From Owenia fusiformis (lineage: Eukaryota; Annelida; Polychaeta; Sabellida; Oweniidae), in assembly GCA_903813345.2 (NCBI GenBank), contig CAIIXF020000005.1, forward strand, positions 31,375,375-31,439,374: a stretch of 64,000 nt of DNA. Reading direction: 5' to 3'. Below are positions 1 to 11,013 of the stretch, one piece after another. The notes below the pieces were generated by a model. That model was not told where the DNA came from and ran no database searches. It was given only the letters and a program-made list of their open reading frames with translations. Each line of letters starts with the position of its first letter. The first letter of the stretch is position 1. The translations under genes were made by a program, and so were the position numbers.

Positions 1-800
1 AGTAGATGTATGAAATAATTTTGTTACGAAAAATCAGCGAAAAATTATATCCATTTATTTATTTTCAGCAATTTTAGTTAACATTGATTTGTCCATCTGT
101 CTCGCAAAATCCACTTTTGGACCATTTACCTTAAACCCTCTGTCGATAGGATTCCCATTTTAAGTTAATTTTGTTCAACATCAATACAAAAAACTCTCCT
201 ATGACTCTTGGTTCAAAAGCTCGCCTATTTTCAAAATGGTTGCCATTCTTGTTTCGCGAAATTCACTTTTTGCCCATTTCCTAGCTTTACAAGTAATTTC
301 AGCTGTCCTGCATTGTAAAAAGCCATGTCACTGTAAAAGGTAGTTGTATGAAATAATTTTGTTACAAAAACTCAGCAAAATATTATATCCGTTTTTTTTA
401 TTTTCAGCCATTTTAGTTAACATTGATTTGTCCATCTGTCTCGCGAAATCCTCTTTTGGACCATTTGCTTAAAACCTCTGTCGATAGGATTCCAGTTTCA
501 AGTTATTTTTGTTCAACATCAATACAAAAAACTCCCCTATGACTCCTGGTTCAAAAGCTTGCCTGATTTCAAAATGGTCGCCATTTTTGTCTCGCGAAAT
601 TCAATTTTGGCCCATTTCCTAGCTTTACAAATAATTTCAGGTGTCTTGCATTGCAAAAAGCCATGTCACTGTAAAGAGTAGTTGTATGAAATAATTTTGT
701 TACAAATTATTGGCAAAAAATTATATCCATTTTTTTTCAGCCATTTTAATTGACTGAGAGACAGATGGCTTTAAATAATTTTGTAACAAAAAATCAGCAA
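1..800. repeat. Tandem repeat, ~338-bp unit, about 2.4 copies
   Basis: The string GTATGAAATAATTTTGTTAC recurs near positions 8, 347 and 685. The sequence between the copies matches throughout, including the 'CATTGATTTGTCCATCTGTC' and 'AGCCATGTCACTGTAAA' blocks. The unit is about 338 bp. Copies one and two are complete; the third breaks off around 740-800. The array starts at the window edge, so it may be longer to the left. There is no open frame. It could be satellite DNA or a local duplication of part of a dispersed element. Confidence 0.85.
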
Positions 801-1150
801 AAAATGTGACCATGTGAGCCCAGTACCCATGGTACTAATTTTTTTTTAATCTTTGACCAAATTATCAAAAAATGGGCCTTAAATAAGCCCAATTTTTCGT
901 TTCAGGGGGCATTTTTTCTAACTCGAAATGTGTCTTCCCCTTGTTAGCTTCTGAATCTGCCAGTGGACGTGTCAGATATCATTGTTTGAACAGCCATGAA
1001 TTTTATATGTAGATCAATCAGGAAGAGGTCACATTGACAAGGTCACTCTGACCTAATAAGCGTTGAGTATCTGGCTTTGAGATAAATGAATAAATAGCAA
1101 AAGCTAATTGGAGTTTGATATCTGATCATTAGTTTTATTGGTGATGTAGA

Positions 1151-2410
1151 CTATTTATTATGATCATACCAAAGTCCGAATTTTTTAAAACCAGCAATTT
1201 TATCTGTATGCTCCATGAGGAAATTATTGTGTATTATCACAACTTCAGGTGCAACTTTCTGCATTTGTTTAAGTACCAATCCAGGCACATATTTCTGTTT
1301 GTCTAAAATTTTAATTTTTAAGTCTGATTTTGTAGTTTTGCACAAAATTGGTTGTGCTACTATGTTAAGGTAATCTTGATCATTTCTTGAAAAGTTTCCT
1401 TTTATAGATAATGATCTGACCTTTGTGAATAATGAGATCGTTGGTTTGCTTGCTCTAAGGTACATAAAACCACTGTTGATTTCATCAGTTTTTGTATTTC
1501 TATGGAGACCGCTTTCCTTTAATAGTTGCCAGGGGAGACGCATACCATTACTCTGTACAGCTAGATCACAGTCGGGATAAACACAGTTTAAAGTCTCAAA
1601 TGGATCCCTGAGGAACACCACATCCCCATCAGTAAACAGGACATTGTACCCAAGTTTCAACACTTGAAGTAAATACGTAATCTTTTGGTTTGTTTTCCTA
1701 TTAAATTCCACTGTGCCAAATTTAGAAATGTTTACATTAGACTTTGAGTCATATCCAACTTCGAAATAAGTCGTTATGTTTTTATTTGTAAGTGCCTCAA
1801 AGGTAAAAATGTCTAGCGATATTGGCAGGAAACATTGTGTTAGTTTAACATTATGAAGAGATTTCCAGAGGTTCCAAAACATAGGGAGATACGCTCTATC
1901 AACAATTGTTAAGATTATGTTATTTTCACAAGCGGCTTTTGATAAAATACTAACAAGTTTATTTAGCCTGTGTTCATATGTCTTTTTTGCTGTAACTACT
2001 GCATCGGTGCTGGTATAACTATGACTTGTACTCTTGTGATTCCCATTGTTGACGTCTCGATTTAGTTTTGTCTTTTTATTACTTTTATTTGCTTTCCTCT
2101 TTACATCTCTTGAATATCTGATTGGTGTAGCAGCTACACTGTTATGGAGTTCCTTTGGTGAAACAGTGCTGGGTGCATTTTTCAAACGTTTCATCATAGA
2201 CGATGTACGATCCCTATTCCCACTTTTTAATGTTGATTGTTCTTTACTGTGTGTGAGATGCGGCTCGTTTGTTTTCATATCACCGATTAATCTAGGTCCG
2301 GATATATTTGTATCAAGTCTGCTGTTAGTGTGTATGTACCATTTAGTAGCCAGTACAATAGTTAATACTAGAGAAACTCCTAGCCACATTAGTTTCTTCC
2401 TCAGTTGCAT
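1151..2410 (-). CDS. Type II membrane glycosyltransferase, nucleotide-diphospho-sugar transferase (Nucleotid_trans) family
   Basis: Single coding exon, 419 aa. A short cytosolic N-terminus is followed by one membrane segment (about residues 8-25), a Ser/Lys/Asn-rich stem to about 145, and a catalytic domain. Seen in that domain: 'ILTIVDRAYLPMFWNLWKSL' at its start, the metal/nucleotide-sugar DxD motif in 'LFTDGDVVFLRDPF' (about residues 261-263), 'DLAVQSNG', 'INSGFMYLRAS', 'NDQDYLN' and 'VVIIHNNFL'. These mark the Nucleotid_trans (GT77-like) fold, whose known members transfer xylose, galactose or arabinose in the Golgi; donor and acceptor here are unknown. The frame stays open for 12 codons upstream, but only to a GTG, so I start at the first ATG (2410). 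A splice acceptor near 2484 suggests a separate 5' UTR exon. A minus-strand AATAAA (1134-1139) lies just past the stop. Confidence 0.8.
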   Translation of the reverse strand: MQLRKKLMWLGVSLVLTIVLATKWYIHTNSRLDTNISGPRLIGDMKTNEPHLTHSKEQSTLKSGNRDRTSSMMKRLKNAPSTVSPKELHNSVAATPIRYSRDVKRKANKSNKKTKLNRDVNNGNHKSTSHSYTSTDAVVTAKKTYEHRLNKLVSILSKAACENNIILTIVDRAYLPMFWNLWKSLHNVKLTQCFLPISLDIFTFEALTNKNITTYFEVGYDSKSNVNISKFGTVEFNRKTNQKITYLLQVLKLGYNVLFTDGDVVFLRDPFETLNCVYPDCDLAVQSNGMRLPWQLLKESGLHRNTKTDEINSGFMYLRASKPTISLFTKVRSLSIKGNFSRNDQDYLNIVAQPILCKTTKSDLKIKILDKQKYVPGLVLKQMQKVAPEVVIIHNNFLMEHTDKIAGFKKFGLWYDHNK

Positions 2411-2483
2411 ATTCGCTTTGGTTTTCTGGATCTCCCAAATTTTCACCGTATTCCCTGAACGACCAAGAATCGTCTATGCTATC

Positions 2484-4529
2484 TAAAAATTAAAACAAGC
2501 ATAAAGTATTTTAATATCTTGTGATCTAACCATACCTGTTAAAAGATGGTGGCGGTTTGTCCTAACTTATGACGTCACATACTTACACTTGTTCCTAAAT
2601 AATTAAACCACATTTATTAATCATTCTGGTTTCTGCAATAACTGAAAATCATTCTTCTCATATCGATCACCCACCTCAGTTATTTCCCCTTATCACTTAC
2701 CTGCTATATTTAAACATAAAGCTGGGAATTGTATCCAAGTAGAATGTAATACTTAAAGTGGCATTAGGAGATAGTGTAAAGTGCCAAATGTTACAAGCAA
2801 CTTTTACTCCAAGAAATAATTATGTGTCCCTTACCATCCAAAATATATTAGAAATATTCAAGATGCGCAAATTCTTTTTTAATTGAAAAGGTCATTTCTT
2901 CTCAGAAATATAATTAAGAATCCTTTATTACGAATTGCAGCAATTTACATTAATTAAAGTCCTCGGCAATGAATGCTGTCAGCAGAATAATTTAGGAAAT
3001 TGTGATAGAAACAGCTACCATTAATTTTTCTCTAACCTTTACTTTACCTTAAAAAACTTACCTCACCTCAAAGCTGTAGAATACGATACTTTTGACGATT
3101 CAACGTTTACAGTATCAGTATCAGCCTGCAGTATCAATATTAGCCTCTGTAACCCATACATCCCATCATCCAGTAATTTCAATAATTGCACACCAGTAGG
3201 TCTGTTATGACACTCTGCAGAGCTCAGAGGATAACATTTTGTAACTAATAAATTATTATTCCAGTGTAATTACTATAAATAATGATGGAATATTAGAACA
3301 ACGAGCAGTTTGATTCTTAATAAGCATGCCAGAGAACAGTCTGCTGACTGCGATATCACAGGAGAATTTCGAGACGAGCTTATCATTTTTGTACATATAA
3401 TAATCTATAAGTGGTGGCTTTCTAGTTAATATTCTATCAAGGTTTGAACAATTTATCATTGATAAAGAGATATCCTGTACCACAGCAGGCCTGTAAGGGA
3501 ACATTTGATACATGTTTTCGTTTTTATCAGTTTTTCTGACATGGTCAATGCGATAACAAGGTTTTTATGAAACCAGTTGGTGCGATTAGAGTTCCATCTA
3601 TGCATGGTACAAAGATTCATACAACAGAATTACAGAAATATATCTCTAAAACAAACTCAATGTTCATATCATTCCGGGATCGTATGAATGAAAACTTACA
3701 AATGCGATCCTTCATTTTTTGTGCGAAAACAGAATTGAACGAAGTTAAAACGTCAAGAAATAGAGAAAGTAAAGGGAAGAGTTGGGTGTAGGTTTTAAAG
3801 AAATGCCAGTGTTTCGGGCGGGGGGGGGGAGCATTCTTTGTCATACCTTATTTGGCCTTATTTTATGGCTAAAAAAAGTAAATTTTCCCGGCCCATCCCA
3901 ATAACACATTTAAAGATTGCTTCCAATTATTTACACTCTTAATGTTACGTTGTCAATTTACGATAAAGCTATACTATTTTTTACTATTCCTAGTCATGAA
4001 ACATGTAACTAATAAATAAGTTTTTCTAATTACGCGAAAAGCTTATGACAGGAAAGATCCAAAGTACCCATCTAGTTTTGGAATAACTTCAATGTATAAA
4101 GGAGTCCTCTTGATTGTGAACTACTTTGTAATTAAGAAAAACGATGTTTTCTAATGATTTCATGCAGTTATTATAAAATCGTTGGGAAATTGAAAAAAAC
4201 AATTGTCTGAATTTGGTGTTATTGCCATTGTTTAATTTCCCTATATCATAGCTTTCATACATATCATCATCCAACTTAATGAAATATTTGTAAGTTATGA
4301 TGAGTTGACTCGACTATGGGCTAAACACTTCAATGGAGAAATCCATGACAATTTGACACCAATATTGTAATTATCTATATTTTGTGCTTATAAAGTGGTT
4401 TAGAAATGGTCGTGTCAAGGTATTTGGGGATTTTCCTACTCGTCTATTATAATACGATGATTCCAAAACTATTGCATTTTTGTGACAAGTATGAACCAAT
4501 ATTTCAATTTTGATGTGATTACATAAAGA
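2484..4529. other. Intergenic region without a supported gene
   Basis: This lies between the upstream end of the 1.2-2.4 kb glycosyltransferase exon and the 3' end of the SLC5 gene. Open frames such as 3256-3513 (-) and 3567-3791 (+) have no recognisable domain, no splice context and AT-driven composition. A G-run (about 3821-3830) is the only low-complexity feature. The 5' UTR exon and promoter of the 1.2-2.4 kb gene should lie here, but I cannot place them. Confidence 0.5.
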
Positions 4530-4535
4530 TTTATT
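4530..4535 (-). terminator. Polyadenylation signal AATAAA of the SLC5 gene
   Basis: The plus strand reads TTTATT, giving AATAAA on the minus strand about 60 nt past the stop codon of the SLC5 transporter. It is the only canonical signal in the near 3' flank. Confidence 0.5.
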
Positions 4536-4594
4536 CATTTCATTGTTGTCAAATGTAACATGTATAATATGTCAATCAGTTGACCATCTCATAA

Positions 4595-7500
4595 TTACAT
4601 ATAATCGGGGGTGATACTTTTGATAGAACTTCTGGTTGGACTGTCCTTATCAAATGCCTTGTTGTCCACGCCATTTGCAATACTATTGATGTTTTTCTCA
4701 GCATCAGCGAAAGGTCGCTTGCGTTCTTCATAAGCATCAATCACACTGATGTAATAATCATCCTTTACAGGTCCATTGTGGATGATAACATTGTTGTTGT
4801 TAGCCATTGTCTTATACTCAACATTGTCTAGTTCAATTTCATTGCCGTATTTTTCGTACGTGGTAGTGTCCAATGCAGTCTCCTTAATTATATCACTCTC
4901 TTTCACTACCGTCACTGATCGATCATCACGGTCGAATGCCTGAAATAAGATATGCACACATTCTAATTTTGGTCATGTTTTGTAGGATCTGTTACATAAC
5001 TTGTACTTACTGTAGCTTGCCGCTGATACTCATAGCATCTCTCTCTGTTGCATCGCAGATGGATCCAGAAGGATAGAGATGGAGAGGGCGTGGCTTACCA
5101 CGATGTAGCTTGCTTAGATCACGATAACTTCAACACAACAAGAAACAGCTTAAATGACAATTTCAGGGCGTGTACTGTTTTCAAAGACTTCTTTAAGAGA
5201 ACACACGTCAATCAAAGGTTTTCCCCAGCAGTATGCTAAATGGATATCACGCATATGATCACAAGGGCAACAATTAAGCTGCAATTACCATGGCGACCAT
5301 TGTGATTATGGTAACAATTACCATGGCCAACATTGGCAACATTGATCGTGATGTGGCCAACACATTCACTATTCTTAAAATCACCAAGATGGGAAACAAC
5401 GATCTTACATTTGTATTTGATTCGGTAGCATAGAAGACGCCACATTGCAAGCAGTCTATGGTACTCTGTGGAAGACAGCAGCAACATGTATTAGCACAAG
5501 GCATCAGCAATGAGGAATCCACATCTTCGGATTTAGTCACACCTAGAGCAACATAAAAGGAATCACATAAGCGTGTAACGGATTACTCATGGCTCTTATT
5601 TTTGTCAACACTTTGCACCATTTTGAACACCTTTCAAGTGATTTTGGGGCAAAATTGTCAAATTTGAATCCCCTTGAAATTTGGAATTTGGAAGTGGCCC
5701 CCTTTGGCAAAAGCTGGCTACGCTGTGGTTAACTAGTAACCACCGAGGATAGTATAGAAGATACTCATTCTGAACAATGACACTTATGAATAATAATTAG
5801 ACATGTGAGGGTTAAAGCTTATGTAAAAATGCCGTATAATGTATCTATTTTATAGATTTTATGATTATCAAATGGAGATTTGGGTTGCTTATGGTCTGTC
5901 AAATGTTGCTTTTTGACTTTGTGTTTCTTATTTTAACTTAGTTGGTTTTCCTCTTTTAAAATTACCTACCTACAATACAGCTAGTGAATAGGCCAGCGAT
6001 GACCAAACTGACACAGCCGATCATCGGGTACCACAGGTAGCTGATTGAATAAAAGATCTCTAAACCAGTCCTAAACGTAAAAGAAACATTTGAGATTTGA
6101 AAACTTCATTGTTATGCTGGCTAACAAATCGCATTGCTATTGATGTATTGATTGATGTGTCTTGCTTCGATCTATGGAGTTACGATTGTCATTATTAAGG
6201 GGACTCATTATCATGTCATTATTATGAAGCTGTTACGGAGTTAACCATTTTCTTTATTTCATGCTACCATTTGCATTGTATGTCGCTATAGGGCAATAGC
6301 GTTTGGAAATGTAAACTAGAATTACATAGTTCAATGGGGAAAAGAGTATGGAATGGAGTTTTCATATACCTATCACGGAACACCATCGGGGGTGGGGTCG
6401 ATTGTACGGTTGTGTCAATCATTGTCATCATAGTTGTCACGTTCACATCTGTGTTACTGGGACACATGGAGGTGTCTAAAGGTTTCAAGACAAACCTTAT
6501 AGCCTCAGGATCTATGGTGTATGATCCTACAATCATCCATCCCAAGAGCCCAATGGATACCACTGTTCCAACCAATGTGCCCTGAATGCAGAGAAAAAGG
6601 GAACATCATAAATGTTCGTGTCGTGACGTAGACGCCCCGCTATATTCAGTCTGACGTGTAAATTGGATACGAGACTATACATGTTCGTTATGCTTGTTAG
6701 AGATGACTTAAATTATGGCCAAGGAATGAATAGTTAATGCCATATCTTTTTTTTGTCATTTTGTCGAATTTTATTATGATACAGATTATCATTTTTACCC
6801 ATTTCTCAGCCCATGGGAAAACCGCCCCTAGTACGAATAATCCAATGACAGGACCGCTAATAGCCCCGGTGAAACTGAGGGCGAACTCCAAGACGGTTCC
6901 TTCAAGGGTTGTAACAATCATGGCGAACCCAACTCCAAGTATTCCATATACCACCACTAAAATGATAATGTGCATAAAAATGGACAAAACGGTGATAAAT
7001 TGTTTGATTTACTGGAATTATATGGAAACCATTTTATAACCATACGATTATAAAAATATTTTTATACGATTCTAAATCAACCAAGCTGTTTTTAATGGAA
7101 GGGGTGGTACATTGTGACAGTTGCATTTGCATGTAGTTACATAGACTGGATCATTATGAAGTTTGTAGCCCAAGCCATATAAGTATACAAGTAAATCCCA
7201 TTGAAATAATGTCCAAAGTTACCAAGTATCCTAGTGATCCACAACTCTTGTTTTGGCTTTAGGTCGGTCCACTTCCACCTAATGATATCTTCAAATGTGA
7301 CGGAAGAGAGGGCACTGAGAGACGCAGAGCACGTGCTAAGAGTACCGCTGAACAGGGTCGAGACAAACAATCCAGGAATCCCAGGAATGTCCAAGATTTC
7401 CATCACAAAATAAGGCGTGATCTTTAAAAGTGTTTAATTCCATTTTAAAAATGATGAAAGCTTTATTTATCAAGTATAATGGCATGTATTATCAAAATTG

Positions 7501-10500
7501 AAAAATCTATTCAAAAACATGTAAATCTCCCAAAAGTGGAATAGGTTGCACGTTTGAAACATATCACTTACTTGGTTAATGTTATCAATTTGTCCTGCGT
7601 TTAGGGGATCGCAGCCCATTTTAGCGTAGTAGGCATATATGACGAGCCCAGCGTAACACGTTACTGTCATTAAAATGGGGATACCGGGACTGTTCAAGAA
7701 TACCGACCTTAAATACACAACAGTTTCAAACATACAGGGATTCGCACACTTGTTAATGTAGTAAGATACCAATATCACACTCGTCCCAGATTAATGGGCA
7801 TTTTCTTGGATCTTGGAGTCTAAAATAACTATATACTCCAGTCACATTTAATCTATGGTAACCGTAGTACTGCGGCCGTGGCTTCCCAAAGTCGAGAGAA
7901 ATATATGGCATAAAATAGATTGATAAGGAGTACGATGTCGATTTTCTCTTTCGATTTTGTGAAGTTACGGTCGCCGTGCGGCAGCCGTAGAGCAAATGTG
8001 ATTGAGGCTTAATTAAGACTAAATTGGCAATATAGAACTGTATGTTTAGCCTGGTTTGGTTATAGCGTATCATATACTCACAAAATTGCCTTCCTCTTCG
8101 TTGGTAAAGAGGCATATCTCTGATAAGTAGACTGACTCACTGCATAGTATCCAAGCCAACCAAAGAGTCCTCCAACCATGCATCCCCAGAACGTCACTCG
8201 TACTGTAGGGTCAGGGTCAAAACTGCAAATATCAGTGCAAATAAAATAATAGTTATTCATAGTTTTTAGACAAACGATGGAAAATTGTATCTTTGAAGAA
8301 TTAGTCATTATCTGAAACATTATAAGGAGATTGATTTTAAATTAAATAAAATATTTTAAATTCCAGGATTGAAGAATAATCAGGAAAAAGAGGCATGAAT
8401 TGTCCTGCCCCGGTTACTATCACACAGAATAATATTATGACCCTCATCTAAAAAGGCAATTTAACGTCAGACACTAATCCTGGCAGCTCCACCATTGTTA
8501 AAACTAACTAAACATAAGAATATGATGGTGCACCTACTTGAAGAATTCAAGACGCTGTCCTTTACCAGCCCATTCAAAGACTTCTCCAAACCCTCCAACT
8601 TTGATGGTTCCCTACAGAACAGATTAACAAACAACATAAAACTTAAAATAATGAGATCAGAAAGGAGCTTGGACTTTCAATGTTTGAAATTAGGCATGCT
8701 AACAGCGTGACTTAGAGTCGCTTAGGATCATCATCTCAGGACCAAGGATTCCTTCCAAACGCGCTCGTATTTTTGTACTGAAGTCATATTTATATTTGCA
8801 TTACGGAGCATTGGATACTTGCGTTTTTGGAGATGCGACAACTTGAATACAAGACGATAGCCCCAGCGAGTCTCGAATCAGTAGGTTTTTAACTTTTCAT
8901 ATTTTGAACTGATACTTCTCTCGTCAGCATTTTAGTTTTCTAGCTACTAACAAATGGCGATCAAAACACATTGTGCAACTTTCTCCTCCAGTTTACCTGT
9001 ATGACGAGCGCCAATAACCCGGCCAGGGTAAATACTGTTTGGAAAGCATCAGTCCAAATAACTGCTTTCAAGCCACCCTACAACACATTCGAAAAATAAG
9101 TAAAAGATGTAACCAGTCGCATTGTTGATATGGATCGCCTCGAACACTAGGCTAACACAAAAATTTTCGATCAAATACAGGCTGACCCAAAGCGAATGTA
9201 ACCCATAAATGTACTTGTAATTTCCACACTCGCACCACTTCAAAGTCACTGCAAAGAGAGTAGTGAGTCCCCAAAAGGCGGTCATATCGAATACATTTTG
9301 AGTGAAAATTGAAGCATTTATGTTATTGCTCATAGAAATTACAAGCACATTTATGGGTTGCATTTATTTTGGGCCACCCTGTATTAAACTGTTGTTGTTG
9401 AAGGTTTATTTTTACCTCGAGAAAACGATCGCATTTTTAGAGCTCTACCACTTCCAGACCAACCAATGTTCGTATTCGCGGTGCTTATTATAAAAAGTAA
9501 TACAAAATGAGAAAATTCATACCGTGGTTGTGTAGAAAATTGCAATTGCAGAACACAGCAAAATGGATCCATAGTCGGGAAATCCAGTAACTGAAAAATA
9601 GCATAAGCTTTATGGCGAAGGTATGTTGCAGTACGCATCGTTGCAGTTGAATAGCTAAATAGCTGAATAAAGCTGATGATAGATGTCACCCTTGTCGTTC
9701 TTCATTTTGCTTGGGCCAGACTGCGATTGCCTTCCATGTTAAAATCTTGCAATAGGCACTTAATTTAATGATTTATGAAAAAGTGTGGGTTGAATCTGTC
9801 TGAAACTCAAATGGCGGATACTATCGGATGGCCCTGTCAATGTACTTATTGACTAATGATCAATTGCTTGTGCATGTATCGCTGAATGATACTGCTCTAA
9901 TATATAGGTATACAATCATGTTTTTATTCATCATTTGCAGATTTGAGATTTCAAAGTTTCTAGCTACAAATTGTTGTCCAGTATTTATAACTACCTGCTT
10001 GAAGTGCTGTAGCGGGAGTAAAGAGAGACACACCTATGTTCATTATCTGAAAAATAGAATAAAGAATCATAGAGAAATTCTAACCTAAGTATGTACATCT
10101 AAGAGATACTCTATTCCATATGTTTAGAAACGGTGAATCGAGTCAATAGAGGCTCACGTTAATTCATCAGCGAATTGAATAATATGTAGATTGCTCAATA
10201 TCAACTTACCATAGCTAGAATAAGAGAAACATCTGCACAAAGCTTTGGAATCTTGGACTTGAATCGCACTTCTAAATACTACAAAAGCAATACATAGTCG
10301 ACAAGACATGCAAAATATCACCCCCCTGCCATTTGTTACAGAGGCCGAACGTCGATCGCCGAAACCCGTCCACAAAGGTTGAATAACAATATCTCACCAC
10401 CAATAAAGGATAGGATTGTCAAGGTTCTCAGTAGTGGAACTTAGGCTTATGACCTAGCCTCCACTGCATATCTTGACCAACTTAATTTCAACTTTTCTCA

Positions 10501-11013
10501 TGAAACTATCAATGATTCAAAGAGGAAATGTAACCTGGTCCAACTAAGAATCAGCTTATGCCATTCGAATTACTTTGAAATAATTGTTTTCGGGCTCAAG
10601 ATCAGTGATCTACATATGTACCATATATATCAAAGGTCCGGTTGGTGCAGTTCTTGAAAATGATCGAATAAAATAGTTCTTACCTCGTATACACTGGCTA
10701 CATTGAGAGGATAGAATAAAGGCACAAAGAATACGGCAGTGATAATACATGCTACAATGACGGGGATCACAAACAGATGCCATTGTTGGATACCATCAAG
10801 ATAAACCTCCGCGGGAACGCCCAATATGTAGACTGCAGCTAGCGATCCAAGGATTGACAACACCACAGGAAGTAATCCCATGCTCTTTTTAGCGAGCATA
10901 AATTCATCCGCATCTTCTTGCTTGCGACCAACCACAACTCCAACGATTGCAGAAAGAACTAAAATTGTGGCAAAAACTAAATAGTCCGCCCAATGAAAAT
11001 ATTTCGGTTCCAT
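4595..11013 (-). CDS. SLC5 family sodium/solute cotransporter (SLC5A8-like monocarboxylate / multivitamin / iodide branch)
   Basis: Fifteen exons join in one frame to about 743 aa: 11013-10684, 10278-10210, 10046-9995, 9590-9523, 9077-8997, 8611-8538, 8222-8082, 7707-7572, 7421-7223, 6956-6799, 6581-6268, 6070-5970, 5542-5409, 5040-5011, 4939-4595. All introns are GT-AG. Exon 1 has 'HWADYLVFATILVLSAIVGV' and the 'DADEFMLAKKSMGLLPVVLS' block. Further on are 'GGLKAVIWTDAFQ', 'DPDPTVRVTFWG', 'SQSTYQRYAS', 'FSGTLSTCSASLSAL' (the Ser/Thr pair matches the Na+-site S353/T354 of the iodide symporter) and 'GAISGPVIGLFVLG'. The family couples Na+ influx to uptake of monocarboxylates, biotin/pantothenate or iodide across the plasma membrane; the substrate cannot be read here. 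The acidic C-terminal tail (exon 15) makes it ~100 aa longer than usual SLC5A8. The 30-bp exon 14 is the least certain. Confidence 0.88.
9178..9381. mobile_element. Palindromic MITE, TA-flanked (Tc1/mariner-like), in SLC5 intron 4
   Basis: The ends are CAGGCTGACCCAAA and, inverted, CAGGGTGGCCCAAA. A longer imperfect inverted repeat follows ('AACCCATAAATGTACTTGT' pairs with its complement near 9340-9360). A TA dinucleotide flanks both sides (9176-9177 and 9382-9383), the usual IS630/Tc1/mariner target duplication. Length is 204 bp with no coding capacity. It sits between exons 4 and 5 of the transporter gene. Confidence 0.7.
10306..10402. repeat. Short dispersed repeat with TGTCACCACC-like ends, copy 1
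   Basis: Matches 12640-12737 and 13535-13647 by a shared core 'CTGCCATTTGTTACAGA', two 'CCGAACACC'-type blocks, 'CCGTCCAC' and 'AACAATATGTCACCACC'. This copy lies in SLC5 intron 1 and is the most diverged of the three. Confidence 0.6.

Noticed and set aside
2046-2486. 146-aa plus-strand frame rich in hydrophobic residues
   Set aside because: It is the antisense shadow of the glycosyltransferase stem and membrane-anchor region, with no independent motif.
7753-8115. 120-aa minus-strand frame between SLC5 exons 7 and 8
   Set aside because: It spans intron 7 and reads out of frame across exon 7. The in-frame join 8222-8082 to 7707-7572 matches the SLC5 family.
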